6,380 nucleotides of DNA from the NCBI GenBank assembly GCA_021798415.1, contig JAJZGO010000087.1, positions 1 through 6,380 on the forward strand, read 5' to 3'. Position 1 is the stretch's first letter, and every line of letters starts with the position of its first letter. A program made the position numbers and the translations under genes. This stretch comes from Thermoplasmata archaeon (GTDB lineage Archaea > Thermoplasmatota > Thermoplasmata > Lutacidiplasmatales > UBA184). Below are positions 6,189-6,380 of the stretch, in pieces. Below the pieces are notes generated by a model. The model saw only the letters and a program-made list of their open reading frames with translations, was not told where the DNA came from and searched no databases.

Positions 6189-6350
6189 GTGCGGGTGCCG
6201 TACGAGCCGCTGCCTCCCTCGTATGCGGAGGTCGTCGCGAGGTCCGCCGCCTTTACGGGCAGCCCCGATCGTCGGTCGACGACGTGGCTCCACGACCCAT
6301 TCCGTCTTCCCTTGTCCGGGGGGAAGCGTCCGTGGGAGCGCGGGTCGTGA
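6189..6350 (+). CDS. Doubtful small hypothetical protein (53 aa from GTG; start uncertain)
   Basis: This frame is open from 6087 to the TGA at 6348-6350. Of the three plus frames here it has the most gene-like third positions (about 80% G/C against about 64% in the frame ending at 6361). Its amino acid mix is believable, with segments such as VPYEPLPPSYAEVVARSAAF and TTWLHDPFRLPL. There is no ATG; the GTG at 6189 is the first usual start and has no Shine-Dalgarno. The perfect AAGGAGGT at 6132-6139 lies too far upstream (50 bases) to serve it. I recognise no family. It could be a real small protein with an unusual start, a decayed gene fragment or chance. Confidence 0.2.
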   Translation: MRVPYEPLPPSYAEVVARSAAFTGSPDRRSTTWLHDPFRLPLSGGKRPWERGS

Positions 6351-6357
6351 TGCCTCT

Positions 6358-6380
6358 ATGACCGAGAGCCGTTCAGGCGA
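6358..6380 (+). CDS. Possible start of a plus-strand gene leaving the window
   Basis: An ATG at 6358 opens the frame MTESRSG and runs off the right edge. It overlaps the TGA at 6359-6361 of another open frame as ATGA, the same junction type used at 1678 in this window, and lies seven bases after the TGA at 6348-6350. There is no clear Shine-Dalgarno. Only seven codons are visible, so the product cannot be judged. Confidence 0.2.

Larger units (their letters stand above)
6057..6380. other. Intergenic region without a confident gene
   Basis: This 324-base stretch lies between the start of the minus operon and the right edge. All three plus frames and part of the minus strand are open for long distances, but none has an ATG with a proper ribosome-binding site or a recognisable protein family. 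I see the TATA-like element at 6081-6089, an isolated AAGGAGGT at 6132-6139, a doubtful small ORF ending at 6350 and a possible start at 6358. No tRNA, direct repeat or mobile-element end was found by eye. Confidence 0.5.

Noticed and set aside
6050..6361. 103-residue plus-strand open frame overlapping the LivG start
   Set aside because: The ATG lies inside the LivG gene with no ribosome-binding site, and third positions are much less G/C-biased than in the real genes; only the ATGA overlap at its end is suggestive.

Overview
The window is GC-rich (roughly 70% G+C by eye), densely coding prokaryotic DNA with two convergent gene sets meeting near position 3070. Third codon positions are strongly G/C, so most other reading frames are open by chance. 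Internal genes use GAGG-type ribosome-binding sites or ATGA/GTGA stop-start overlaps. The first gene of the minus-strand set has no Shine-Dalgarno and has a TATA-like CTTTAAGG about 29 bases before its GTG, as in leaderless transcripts. That, with the short-type LeuD-like subunit, would suit a GC-rich archaeon. A GC-rich bacterium such as an actinobacterium or chloroflexote cannot be excluded.

Plus strand, 1-3063, is a tight four-gene operon that enters from the left edge. It holds the C-terminal part of an aconitase/LeuC-type [4Fe-4S] hydro-lyase large subunit, its LeuD/DmdB-type small subunit, a cysteine hydrolase of the isochorismatase/N-carbamoylsarcosine amidase/maleamate amidase family, and a dihydropyrimidinase-like cyclic amidohydrolase. 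Minus strand, 6056 down to 3080, is a three-gene operon: a LivG-type branched-chain amino acid ABC transporter ATPase, an acetoacetate decarboxylase-family protein, and a second dihydropyrimidinase-like cyclic amidohydrolase. The two amidohydrolase genes lie tail to tail, 16 bases apart.

Taken together this looks like an uptake and degradation locus for a small cyclic amide, imide or ureide. The inferred order is import, ring opening by one or both amidohydrolases, removal of an amide or carbamoyl group by the cysteine hydrolase, then hydration/dehydration of the freed unsaturated or hydroxy diacid by the LeuCD-like enzyme. The decarboxylase may act on a beta-keto acid intermediate. A precise chemical analogy is imide to maleamate to maleate to malate, in which each of the three steps has a known enzyme of the matching superfamily. 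The substrate itself cannot be read from sequence. Key specificity residues (the LeuD loop, the amidohydrolase Tyr and Ser positions) differ from characterised leucine-pathway and hydantoinase enzymes.

The right end, 6057-6380, holds no confident gene. It contains the inferred promoter of the minus operon, an isolated perfect Shine-Dalgarno with no usual start codon at the right distance, a doubtful small plus-strand ORF, and possibly the first codons of a plus-strand gene that leaves the window.
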